DNA of 64,000 nt from an uncultured Methylophilaceae bacterium (GCA_903870165.1 CAIQBW010000012.1:89253-153252); one strand, 5' to 3'; shown: positions 47,274 through 56,912, counted from the stretch's first letter. Program-made: numbers and translations. Notes: generated by a model from the letters alone, not told the origin.

Positions 47274-48275
47274 ATGCCAACCAAGCCAAACACCCTCATT
47301 GATGCTCATGGACGACAAGTCGATTACATCCGTTTGTCGATCACCGACCGTTGCGACTTTCGTTGCACTTATTGCATGGGTGAAGATGTATCATTTCTTC
47401 CAAAAGATGAAGTCTTATCGCTTGAAGAGTGCGCGCGGATTGTTAAAGCCTTTGTTTCACTGGGCGTCAGCAAAGTACGTATCACCGGTGGCGAGCCATT
47501 AGTCCGTAAGAATGCGAATTGGCTGTTTGAAGAAATCGGTCAATTAGCTGGCGTGCGTGAGCTGGTTACCACCACCAATGGCTCGCAGCTCGAGCATCAT
47601 GCCCAGGCATTAAAAGCCTCGGGCGTAAAACGCATCAATATTAGTCTAGATAGTCTCAATGCCGAGCGCTTTAAAAATATCACTCGCGTGGGCGATTTAG
47701 ATAAGGTCTTACGTGGCATTACTGCCGCCAAACAAGCTGGCTTTGAGAACATCAAACTAAATACCGTGCTCATGCGTGGCATCAACGATGATGAAACCCT
47801 AGATTTGGTGAGCTTTGCTATCAATCATGCTGTCGATATTTCGTTTATTGAAGAGATGCCGATAGGCGTTGTTGACCATCACCGCGAGAGTTCTTTTATA
47901 AGCAATATTGAAACATTAGCCACACTTCAAAAACATTATCCGCTCGTCAGTAGTACGCTTAGTACTGGCGGCCCTGCTCGCTACTGGCAAGTTCCAGACA
48001 CTAATACCAAAATTGGATTTATCTCACCACATAGCCACAACTTTTGCGAAGCGTGTAACCGCGTTCGAATCACATGCAAAGGCGAGCTCTATTTGTGCTT
48101 GGGCCAAGATGACAAAATCGAACTGATGCCTATTTTGCGCGCACATCCCAATGATGATGAACCGCTAAGACAAGCCATTATCGAGAGCATGAAAATCAAG
48201 CCCAAGGGCCATGACTTTGACCTGAAACGGGCTAAGCCTGCGGTTGTGCGCTTTATGTCACACACAGGCGGCTAA
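47274..48275 (+). CDS. moaA: GTP 3',8-cyclase
   Basis: DRCDFRCTYCM radical SAM motif, C-terminal CEACNRVRIT...FMSHTGG. Confidence 0.98.
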   Translation: MPTKPNTLIDAHGRQVDYIRLSITDRCDFRCTYCMGEDVSFLPKDEVLSLEECARIVKAFVSLGVSKVRITGGEPLVRKNANWLFEEIGQLAGVRELVTTTNGSQLEHHAQALKASGVKRINISLDSLNAERFKNITRVGDLDKVLRGITAAKQAGFENIKLNTVLMRGINDDETLDLVSFAINHAVDISFIEEMPIGVVDHHRESSFISNIETLATLQKHYPLVSSTLSTGGPARYWQVPDTNTKIGFISPHSHNFCEACNRVRITCKGELYLCLGQDDKIELMPILRAHPNDDEPLRQAIIESMKIKPKGHDFDLKRAKPAVVRFMSHTGG

Positions 48276-48276
48276 A

Positions 48277-48864
48277 TTGACCAAAGACCAGATTACAGGA
48301 CTCATACTCGCAGGCGGAAAAGCACGTCGCATGGGTGGTATAGATAAAGGCCTCATTGCTTTTAAAGGGCAGTCTATGGTGATGCATGTCATTAAGCGTT
48401 TAAGCACTCAAGTTGGCGCGATTTTGATTAATGCCAACAGAGAAATAGAACGTTACCAAAGCTTAGGCTTTAATGTCGTGACTGATGAAATAAATGATTT
48501 TGCAGGCCCACTCGCTGGCCTACATGCGGGGATGAAAGTTGCAAAAACAGAATTTATACTGAGCGTGCCCTGTGATTCACCACTTCTGCCTAATGACTTA
48601 TCTCAGCGATTAATGACAGCTCTAGAATCACAAAATGCTGATATTGCCGTAGCTAAAACAGGTGAACAACATCACCCAGTATTTTGCTTATGCCGAACAA
48701 GTTTGGCGCAAGACTTGGAAACTTATTTAAATGCGGGCGGCCGCAAGGTAGATGAATGGCAAAAGAAACATGCTTATGTAGAAGTGCGTTTTGACGACAA
48801 TCCTTCAGCGTTTTCTAACGTCAACACGCCTGAAGAATTGGGCAATCTTGAGGCTGAATGTTGA
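48277..48864 (+). CDS. mobA: Molybdenum cofactor guanylyltransferase (probable TTG start at 48277; ORF track starts 48244)
   Basis: GLILAGGKARRMGGIDKGLI, GPLAGLHAGM, SVPCDSPLLP. Confidence 0.95.
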   Translation: MTKDQITGLILAGGKARRMGGIDKGLIAFKGQSMVMHVIKRLSTQVGAILINANREIERYQSLGFNVVTDEINDFAGPLAGLHAGMKVAKTEFILSVPCDSPLLPNDLSQRLMTALESQNADIAVAKTGEQHHPVFCLCRTSLAQDLETYLNAGGRKVDEWQKKHAYVEVRFDDNPSAFSNVNTPEELGNLEAEC

Positions 48865-49388
48865 AGACCAATAACATCCCCGTGCTAGGTTTTTGTGCCC
48901 ATAGTAGCGGCATCGGTAAGACCACTTTATTGACACAACTCATCCCTGCGCTTATCCATCAAGGCTTACGCATTTCGGTGGTGAAACATGCACATCACGA
49001 ATTTGATATCGACCATGAAGGCAAAGACAGCTTTAAATTGCGCAAAGCAGGCGCTGTGCAAATGATGGTCGCATCCCGCCAGCGGTGGGCATTGATGACA
49101 GAGTTAGTGCATACTCCGCTTGCGGAAAATGAGCCTAATCTTGCGCATTTACTCGATCAAATGGATGGCAATTTAGTTGACCTTGTACTAGCTGAAGGCT
49201 TTAAACATGAACCGATTCCCAAGATTGAAGTGCATCGTGCTGCATTTGGCACGCCGCTATTGGCGGCAGAAGATGTCAACATTATCGCCATTGCAACTGA
49301 CGCCCCGTTACCGATTTCAACCCCTCAAATCGACCTCAACGACATCAATGCGATTGCCGCATTTATACATACTTGGTTAAAAAAATGA
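48858..49388 (+). CDS. mobB: Molybdopterin-guanine dinucleotide biosynthesis adapter protein
   Basis: VLGFCAHSSGIGKTTLLTQLIPAL, VVKHAHHEFDIDHEGKDSFKLRKAGA. Confidence 0.95.
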   Translation: MLKTNNIPVLGFCAHSSGIGKTTLLTQLIPALIHQGLRISVVKHAHHEFDIDHEGKDSFKLRKAGAVQMMVASRQRWALMTELVHTPLAENEPNLAHLLDQMDGNLVDLVLAEGFKHEPIPKIEVHRAAFGTPLLAAEDVNIIAIATDAPLPISTPQIDLNDINAIAAFIHTWLKK

Positions 49389-50665
49389 CGACAAAAAAAA
49401 CGCTCACAGAACTAGCAAACACCACCAGCGTATGCGACGACTACGATCCCAATTCCATGCCTGTTGAGCAGGCAAGAAACTACATCAGAGCTTTTTTAAC
49501 CCCTGTGAAAGAAACAGAACGATTGCATCTTCACGCCGCTTTAGGTCGCGTGTTGGCGGAAGAAATTATTGCCACACATAACGTGCCGAACCACGATAAT
49601 TCAGCGATGGATGGCTACGCTTTTAATGCTGATGACCTAATAAAAGGCATAACACGCCTCAAAATCACAGGCGCCGCTTTTGCTGGCAATGCCTTAACAG
49701 GCAGATTTGAAAAAGGCGGATGCGTCAGAATTATGACTGGGGGGGCTATTCCTGCAGGTGCGGATACCGTTATCGCCCAAGAACGAGTTGAACTGGACGG
49801 TGAGTTTATCCAATTTGCCGACATGCCAAATCGTGGTGCAAATGTGCGCTATGCCGGGGAAGACCTACAAGCGGGACAAGTTGTTTTAAATGTTGGCCAT
49901 CAAATCAACCCCACCGATTTAGGGCTTATTGCATCCCTCGGCATCGGCGAAGTAGCCGTGTATCGCAAACTAAAAGTAAGTTTTTTTTCAACAGGTGACG
50001 AACTTGCAAGCATAGGCAGCAGTTTAAAATCTGGCCAGATCTTTGATAGCAATCGTTACACCCTATTTGGGATGCTGACCCGCATGGGGACTGAGATACA
50101 AGACCTTGGCGCGATTCCAGACGATCCCATTTTACTAGAAAAAACGCTTATGAAAGCCGCTGAAAGTTCTGATGTGATTTTAACCAGCGGCGGCGTATCC
50201 GTTGGCGAAGCGGACTACATGAAACAGCTCCTTCAAAAGCTCGGCAAAGTATTATTTTGGAAAATCGCCATGAAACCTGGCCGTCCACTGGCTTTTGGCA
50301 AAATCGGCAATGCTCATTATTTTGGCCTACCAGGCAACCCAGTCGCTGTGATGGTGACGTTCTATCAATTTGTAAGACAAGCCATGCTGGTGATCATGGG
50401 GCAAGCTAATCCCGCTGCCATCCCTATGCTCAATGTCGTTTGCACCAGTTCCATCAGAAAGCTCAAAGGTCGCACGGAGTTCCAACGTGGGATTTTATTT
50501 TTGGGTGAAGATGGCCATTGGCAAGTGAAAACTACAGGCAATCAAAGCTCAGGTGTACTGAGCTCCATGTCGCAAGCCAACTGTTTTATTGTGCTTGATG
50601 ATGACGTGGGCAACGTAGAAGCAGGTAATACGGTCAAAGTACAATTATTTGATGGGGTTATTTAG
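49373..50665 (+). CDS. moeA: Molybdopterin molybdotransferase
   Basis: NHDNSAMDGYAF, MTGGAIPAGADTV, FGLPGNPVAVMVTF. Confidence 0.97.
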   Translation: MVKKMTTKKTLTELANTTSVCDDYDPNSMPVEQARNYIRAFLTPVKETERLHLHAALGRVLAEEIIATHNVPNHDNSAMDGYAFNADDLIKGITRLKITGAAFAGNALTGRFEKGGCVRIMTGGAIPAGADTVIAQERVELDGEFIQFADMPNRGANVRYAGEDLQAGQVVLNVGHQINPTDLGLIASLGIGEVAVYRKLKVSFFSTGDELASIGSSLKSGQIFDSNRYTLFGMLTRMGTEIQDLGAIPDDPILLEKTLMKAAESSDVILTSGGVSVGEADYMKQLLQKLGKVLFWKIAMKPGRPLAFGKIGNAHYFGLPGNPVAVMVTFYQFVRQAMLVIMGQANPAAIPMLNVVCTSSIRKLKGRTEFQRGILFLGEDGHWQVKTTGNQSSGVLSSMSQANCFIVLDDDVGNVEAGNTVKVQLFDGVI

Positions 50666-50687
50666 TAGCTTAAAAGCCTGGGCTAAT

Positions 50688-51065
50688 TTAAGAGAAATTA
50701 AGCTCAATGCCATTGCCGGCAGGGTCGCTAAAAAATATCTGTTTTTGCCCAGAATCACTAATCTCGCGCGTTCTAAACTTAATGGCCAGCTTTTCTAGGC
50801 GCGCAATAGTCGCATCATAATCTGTAGCAGTAAAAGCCACATGGTCAAATGTGGTTGCCACGTTTTCCTTTCGCTTTTCCTCAGGTTTTGCCTCAGACAA
50901 ATGCAACACATCTTTACTCCCCGCATATAACCAATACCCAAAGCTGGTTAATTGTGGGCGTTCACCGATCTGCAAGCCAACAACATCACGATAAAAGACT
51001 TTTAGCTGCTCCATCCTTAAGCGACTAGCGCGTAAATTGTAATGATTAAAACCAAGAATTGCCAC
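50688..51065 (-). CDS. VOC (glyoxalase/dioxygenase fold) family protein
   Basis: NHYNLRASRLRMEQLKVFYRDVVGLQIGERP...DHVAFTATDYD...DPAGNGIELNFS. Confidence 0.88.
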   Translation of the reverse strand: MAILGFNHYNLRASRLRMEQLKVFYRDVVGLQIGERPQLTSFGYWLYAGSKDVLHLSEAKPEEKRKENVATTFDHVAFTATDYDATIARLEKLAIKFRTREISDSGQKQIFFSDPAGNGIELNFS

Positions 51066-51080
51066 TTGCTATCCCGAAAT

Positions 51081-51116
51081 AAAAAAAGCTTAGCTAGATT
51101 ATAGCTAAGCTTTTCT
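51081..51116. terminator. Terminator-like hairpin downstream of the TonB receptor
   Basis: aaaaaaAGCTTAGCTA-gatta-TAGCTAAGCTtttctct. Confidence 0.8.
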
Positions 51117-51131
51117 CTTCAATAGTAAATA

Positions 51132-53314
51132 TTAAAATCGATAACTAGCACTTAGACCCACAATATAATTGCGACCAGCACCCGCTTCATAAAATTCACC
51201 ATTACTATCGTTAATTCTAACAGCGCTGATATAGTCTCGATCAAAAATGTTATCTACACGCGCGTATTCTGAGAAACGCCAATTACTAATTTCTTGCTTG
51301 AACCCAGCGCGAATATTAACGATGCTATATCCACTAGCATACGCAGTATTGTTATCGTTAGCATAAGTTTTAGAGTTGTTTACAGACTCAAGAGCTGTTG
51401 TGAATCCAAGGCTAGGATAAGTCCAGGACAGTTCACCATAGAGTTGATTCTTAAATGTTCCAGGAATGGTATTTCCCTTACTAATTCCCAATCCCAATCC
51501 ACTATAAGCAGCGTCATATTTAGCATCCATATAAGTATAGGCTGCGTAAACATTAAAGTTATGTTGTAATTTACTATCTAAAGAGAGTTCCAGACCGTTT
51601 CTAGAAGTTTCAACAGGAACATTAAAGTAACTCGCATACCCGCTAGTATTAGAATAAACTGCAATCTCGTTTCTAGTGATCGTTCTAAATAATGCTAAAT
51701 TTATACGTGTATTTTCATTTACAAATGATTTAAACCCCACTTCATAATTATCACTATTACTTGCTGCAAGATTTAGATTAGGGCCTTGGCCTGTTGAAGT
51801 TCCATCTGTATATGCCATTTGAATACTATTAGGAGTTTGGAATCCCTTTCCATAATTCACATAAGCATTAGTGTCCTCCCTAACTTTCCAAAGAAAGCCA
51901 ATAGAGGGGGTAGTATTGCTAAATTGAACGCTTCCTTTGCTTACACCTCCTGTGATATGAGGATTAAAATTCAAGATACTGTGAATATTTCTAACTCCAG
52001 CGTTTAAATCTAGATTATTAAAAATTGATAGTTTTCCTTGGACATACTCATCGAAATTCATTGAGTTATCAGTTTCATTTCTGTTTGGAGATGCAGATTG
52101 GGCTGCTGATACAGAACCATTAGTTGCATTAAAGTCCATCCTGTCATCTGACATATAGGCATAAGATATACCAGAAGTTAATGTATAGTTTTTACTGAAA
52201 ATATCACCCTTATTAGTTCAGTTAATATCTGCACCTATAAAATCACGAGAAATTGTACTTTCTTTACCACAGTAGGATCCGGTCGCACCTAAACAAGGAT
52301 CACTGCCATGAGAATTTGGATATACTGCAGGAATTGCTAAAGTAGATAAGTACTGCGCGTTGTTTCTGTGTCCCGCATAAGTAACGATATTGATTGAGTT
52401 ATTATCATTAATAATGTGTTCAAGATTAATACCTAATTGAGTATTCTCTCTAGCTACTCTTGTGTTAGCTCCGATGGCTGCAGATGGCACTCCTTGAGGA
52501 TTAGATGAAATCATTGGAATGCTACTTAAATAGCTAGAGTGAGATGCCGCAGAAAGTGTAGAAGCAGTCCCCACTCCACCTAGGCCAAGTGGATCTTGGG
52601 CTTCCATCTTCATGTAATCAGCTAATACCGTGAAATGTGTATCACTGCCAAGGTCGAAAGAAAACTCAGCAGTTGATTGTTTTTTGTGCGCTGCACTATG
52701 TTGACGATAACCGTCAGTATTAAAATTTGATTCATTGAGTAAATAGCCAATGCCATTAATCGTTCCAGTAGCTTGGGCTGATTCTTTAGTCGTTCCATAA
52801 CTTCCAGCCAAGAAACTTGCGCTCACTTCATTACCAGTTGGAGGGGTTTTTATGGTTAATGAAATCACTCCACCAGCACCGTTTCCGTACATAGTAGCAA
52901 ATGGGCCTTTCAAGACTTCAATTGATTTAACAGTTTCAAAATCAATATTACCTGGCTGCCCAATGCCATCTGGCATAGTCAAAGGAATGCCATCCACATA
53001 AAGTCTTATGCCTGTTACACCAAAGTTAGAGCGCAATCCAAATCCACGAATGGAAATTTGAGGATCTTGAGCAAACTGGTTTCTACTTTCGGCAGTAACA
53101 CCAGCGATACGATTAATACTTTCTGACAAAATCATGCCAGCACCAGCATTTTCAATGACTGATTGATCGACGACATCTACAGAAGCTGGAGCATCAAAAC
53201 TATTAACAGCAGAGCGAGTTGCTGTAACGACAATAGGATTTAATTCACGTTATCAGCCAGTACACTTGTTGAAAAAAGACTAGCAACAAGCATTAATAAT
53301 GGTTTTCTATTCAT
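51132..53314 (-). pseudogene. TonB-dependent outer-membrane receptor, YncD/PqqU-like; disrupted by one frameshift near 53246 and one in-frame TGA at 52218-52220
   Basis: Signal peptide MNRKPLLMLVASLFSTSVLADN (start 53314, reading frame 2), then ELNPIVVTATRSAVNSFDAPASVDVVDQ...ISIRGFGLRSNFGVTGIRLYVDGIPLTMPDGIGQPGNIDFETVKSIEVLKGPFATMYGNGAGG in frame 0, TGA at 52218, then the barrel continues in the same frame to ...VDNIFDRDYISAVRINDSNGEFYEAGAGRNYIVGLSASYRF. Confidence 0.88.
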
Positions 53315-53550
53315 CTCAATTTATTCTTATAAATTTTTGGAGTACGAATATTAAGGATTTAACAACTTTGACGCCATGATGAAAATCATGAAAATTTACA
53401 TATTTGCAACATTTCTCGCAAAAAAATTGGCTATCTAAATTTATTGAAGTACGATGTCAGCATATTAAGTCATCGAAACTTAATTAAATACAAAAAGTTT
53501 ATGTAATGTTGTTAAAACTAATTCGACTTAAAAATGAGAGGAACCAACCT

Positions 53551-54348
53551 TTGAAAAAACAGAATCTAATATTGATTGGCATTTTTGCTTTATTGATCAC
53601 CACAATTTCATCAGCAAATGCAGAATCCGACCCTTCTAAATGGCCATTAGTAAAAGAGGCTTTTTTTTCACAAAGGTCGATGGCAGATGCTCCTTTTATT
53701 ACCTTTGTAGCCCCTCGCCGTGCTGAAAGCGGTGCACAAGTGCCTCTTGAGATTTCTATCGACCAAACACAGGCCGACGCTAACGCGATTAAAACGCTTT
53801 ATGTATTGGTAGATTCAAACCCTATTCCGCTGGCGGCCACTTATCACCTTACAGATAAATTAGGTAAATTTAAGCTTGCTACGCGTATTCGTATGGAGAT
53901 GGACTCTTACATTCGTGCAGTGGGCGAAACTGCGGATGGCAAGCTCTTTATAGCCTCTGTAGAAATTCGCGCGGCTGGCGGCTGTGGTGGCACAGTAGAT
54001 GGCGATGAAAATGCAATTCGTGCGGCAGCAGGCAAAATTAAAATGAATGTAGAAAGCCCTGTTAAGTTTGGCGATGCGACTTCAGCCACTTTTATCATCA
54101 AACACCCAATGCGAACTGGCTTGCAACGTGATCTAGTATCGCAAGGATTTGTGCCAGCTTTTTATATTCAAAAGGCTGCATTCACTTACAACAACGAGCC
54201 TGTGATGAATGTTGATTTTGGTGTGGGCACAAGTGAAGACCCTTACTTAAGATTTAACTTTATCCCTAGCGCGCCTGGGGTGTTAGCTGTAAAAGCTGTT
54301 GATAACGATGGCAAAGAATTTACCCATCAAACTGAAGTGAGAAACTAA
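53551..54348 (+). CDS. Quinoprotein dehydrogenase-associated SoxYZ-like carrier protein (probable TTG start 53551; ORF track 53506)
   Basis: Signal peptide (M)KKQNLILIGIFALLITTISSANA; SoxY-like domain ending in AAGGCGGTVDG; SoxZ-like C-terminal domain (KHPMRTGLQRD...PYLRFNFIPSAPGVLAVKAVDNDGKEF). Confidence 0.88.
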   Translation: MKKQNLILIGIFALLITTISSANAESDPSKWPLVKEAFFSQRSMADAPFITFVAPRRAESGAQVPLEISIDQTQADANAIKTLYVLVDSNPIPLAATYHLTDKLGKFKLATRIRMEMDSYIRAVGETADGKLFIASVEIRAAGGCGGTVDGDENAIRAAAGKIKMNVESPVKFGDATSATFIIKHPMRTGLQRDLVSQGFVPAFYIQKAAFTYNNEPVMNVDFGVGTSEDPYLRFNFIPSAPGVLAVKAVDNDGKEFTHQTEVRN

Positions 54349-54378
54349 ACGGCATAAAATACTTAAGTTTAGGCAATG

Positions 54379-54410
54379 AAAAAGGGCGCTGAGGCGCCCT
54401 TTTCTTTTTT
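54379..54410. terminator. Bidirectional terminator-like hairpin between convergent genes
   Basis: aaaaaGGGCGCtgagGCGCCCttttctttttt. Confidence 0.85.
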
Positions 54411-54425
54411 ATATCAGCCGCTTAG

Positions 54426-55055
54426 TTACTTCTTGCAAGAGCCTTTACAGCACAATCCACATAATGACATACGTTTCATTGTGCCGTCTTTATCAATAAA
54501 CTTGTGTTTCAAAGCGCCCAATACGTGAACGCCAATTACCACTAGCATGATGATACCTACCACTTCGTGGACGTCTACAAACGATTCACGAATCGCTTTG
54601 TTATCTAAACCATTCATCAAGCTGATACCGAACCATTTCACGCCATATTCAAATTTGCTGTTAATAGCCATGACTAACCCTGTAATTGGCAAGGAAAACA
54701 TAAGCAGGTAAAGCAAATGGTGGCCGCCAGTGGCAATCTTTTTCTCAATGGCAGTGAGGCTGCCCAAAAGTGCTGGTGGACGGTGTGTAATGCGCCAGAG
54801 GAAACGGAACGCTACAAGACCTAAAATAGTAATCCCAATTGATTTATGTAAGTTAAAGTAGAAAGTTCTTGGAGTCACTTCAACAGCCATATTCCATGTG
54901 TAGATTCCCAAATTAAATAAGTCAAAAGCCGTTGTTTTAGGTTGATCTTTTGGAATGTCGGACATAAACCAGCCTAAAGCAAACATCGCCAAAATAGCGA
55001 TACCTATCAGCCAATGTAAAATAATGGCTGTTTTTGTGTATTGATTCTGCGTCAT
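54426..55055 (-). CDS. Cytochrome b561-family protein with Cys-rich C-terminal tail
   Basis: Four TM helices with conserved His (ILHWLIGIAI, HKSIGITILGLVAFRFLWRITHRPP, GHHLLYLLMF, VHEVVGIIMLVVIGVHVLGALKHKFIDKDGT). Confidence 0.9.
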   Translation of the reverse strand: MTQNQYTKTAIILHWLIGIAILAMFALGWFMSDIPKDQPKTTAFDLFNLGIYTWNMAVEVTPRTFYFNLHKSIGITILGLVAFRFLWRITHRPPALLGSLTAIEKKIATGGHHLLYLLMFSLPITGLVMAINSKFEYGVKWFGISLMNGLDNKAIRESFVDVHEVVGIIMLVVIGVHVLGALKHKFIDKDGTMKRMSLCGLCCKGSCKK

Positions 55056-55191
55056 ACTTTTCCCCTTATAAAATACTAATGCATAAACTTATGCGTGCTA
55101 TATTGCATCATTAACGCTACTCTTGCTAGACCTGATTACAAATTAAAAGTTTTACAATCGTAGGCAAACAGATTGCCTTAAAGGACATTCA

Positions 55192-56112
55192 ATGCTTAAA
55201 AAGATACTACTTGGAATCGCGGCATTTTCAATTACTCATGCCGCTTCAGCCGCACCTTTAGCCATGGAGAATTTAGGAAATGGTGTATACGTGCATCACG
55301 GCGCTCATGAGGACATGTCCGAAGGCTACCATGCTGATATTTGTAATGTGAGCTTTATTGTTGGCAGCAAGGGCATTGCAGTGGTTGATACAGGTGGTAG
55401 CTTAAAAACGGGGCAAGCCCTGCATGAGGCCATACGCCAAGTTTCTAATCTGCCGATTCTTTATGTCATCAATACCCATGTGCATCCAGACCATATTTTT
55501 GGTAACGCGGCATTTAAAGAGGACAAAGCTATCTTTGTAGGCCATGAAAAACTGCCTGATGCCATGGAGCGTCGCCGTGATAATTATTTAAGAATTAATC
55601 AACAATGGCTAGGTGAAGCTTTTGCAGGCAGTGAAATCGTTAAACCTAGCGTGCTGGTTAAAACAACCGCCAATCTGGACTTAGGCGACAGATCACTCTT
55701 ACTCACCGCCTACCCAACTGCACACACCAATACGGATTTAACGGTATTCGATAATAAAAGCTCAACGATTTGGACAGGTGATTTACTATTTGTGGAGCGC
55801 ACTCCTTCAATTGATGGCGATATCAAAGGCTGGTTAGCAGTGATCAATGAGCTTAAAAACAACGAGGCAGCATTTGCAATTCCTGGCCATAGTAGCTCAC
55901 TCAAAGATGCGAACTGGAAAGAACAACTCAATAATGAAGAGCGTTATTTATGGACGCTATTAAACGACATCCGCGCCAGCATCAAAAAAGGTGAGGTGAT
56001 GGAAAAAGCAATGGGCACCGCGGCGGCTTCTGAGCGTAGCTACTGGCAACTTTTTGATATCGTAAATCGCCGCAATGTGAACAACATTTACCCTGCATTA
56101 GAGTGGGAGTAG
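55192..56112 (+). CDS. Exported MBL-fold metallohydrolase, quinoprotein relay system zinc metallohydrolase type
   Basis: Signal peptide; NTHVHPDHIFGN (HxHxDH), TAHTNTDLTVF, GDLLFVERTPSIDGDIKGW, IPGHSS; next to the SoxYZ-like carrier and cyt b561. Confidence 0.85.
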   Translation: MLKKILLGIAAFSITHAASAAPLAMENLGNGVYVHHGAHEDMSEGYHADICNVSFIVGSKGIAVVDTGGSLKTGQALHEAIRQVSNLPILYVINTHVHPDHIFGNAAFKEDKAIFVGHEKLPDAMERRRDNYLRINQQWLGEAFAGSEIVKPSVLVKTTANLDLGDRSLLLTAYPTAHTNTDLTVFDNKSSTIWTGDLLFVERTPSIDGDIKGWLAVINELKNNEAAFAIPGHSSSLKDANWKEQLNNEERYLWTLLNDIRASIKKGEVMEKAMGTAAASERSYWQLFDIVNRRNVNNIYPALEWE

Positions 56113-56204
56113 ATTGCCCGCGAATCAATTAGCAATTCGTAGGCTTCATGTATAATCGATAATTAATTTTAACCCGCAAACGATAGAATCATCGCTTTTT
56201 AATT

Positions 56205-56912
56205 TTGGCTATTTTTTCTCAACTCTCATTTAATCGTGACAATGCATTTGCATGGGCATTAGCAATCTCTATTGCATTGCACGCGCTTGCCGCATTAGAA
56301 ATCCCTGGGATTTCTTTTGAGAAAATGGTAAAACCAGTAGAGCTAACTATTGAGCTGGCACCGCCAAAACCTTTACCACCGCCTCCACCTCCGCCAGTAA
56401 AACCGCCCGAGCCAGTAAAACCGAAAGTTGTGCCTCCAAAACAACCTAAGCCAATTCCTCATCCAGAGGTAAAGCCGGTAATTACACCTCAACCCATCAG
56501 TGAGCCTCCACCTGTGATTGCTGCTGCACCAAAGGCAGAGGCACCACCAACATTTGTAGCGCCTACACCTGTTATAACAAAACCAGAACCAACAAAACCA
56601 ACCGTTAATCAAGCAGACCTTGATTCAGCACGTAATCAATACGGCAGTGCATTAAGCCGAGAAATTGCTAAGCACATTAACTATCCGGGTATTGCAAAAA
56701 TGCGAGGCTGGCAGGGCGTGGTTGAGATTGATTTCCAATTAGATGGCAATGGTAAGATTTTGAGCCAAAAAATCCATACTTCTAGCGGCTTCCCTGTGCT
56801 AGATAATCAAGCTTTAGAGATGGTTAAAAAATCGAACTTCCCTATGCCTCCGGAAGTCCTAAAAAGTAGCGCATTTAATGTGACGGTGCCTGTTTCATTC
56901 AAGCTTGAATGA
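56205..56912 (+). CDS. tonB: TonB-family energy transducer
   Basis: N-terminal TM, Pro/Lys-rich spacer (PPKPLPPPPPPPVKPPEPVKPKVV), TonB_C domain (INYPGIAKMRGWQGVVEIDFQLDGNGKI). Confidence 0.9.
   Translation: MAIFSQLSFNRDNAFAWALAISIALHALAALEIPGISFEKMVKPVELTIELAPPKPLPPPPPPPVKPPEPVKPKVVPPKQPKPIPHPEVKPVITPQPISEPPPVIAAAPKAEAPPTFVAPTPVITKPEPTKPTVNQADLDSARNQYGSALSREIAKHINYPGIAKMRGWQGVVEIDFQLDGNGKILSQKIHTSSGFPVLDNQALEMVKKSNFPMPPEVLKSSAFNVTVPVSFKLE

Noticed and set aside
52218-52220. Selenocysteine or TGA-to-Trp recoding
   Set aside because: No SECIS-like hairpin obvious, no selenoprotein family here, TGA used as a normal stop elsewhere, and a second independent lesion exists in the same gene.
51132-53135. 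Two separate TonB-receptor genes (340 and 305 aa)
   Set aside because: Same frame, contiguous barrel homology, single TGA between them: one disrupted gene rather than two.
56373-56612. Trp/Arg-rich 79-aa minus ORF
   Set aside because: Shadow of the proline-rich TonB spacer on the opposite strand.
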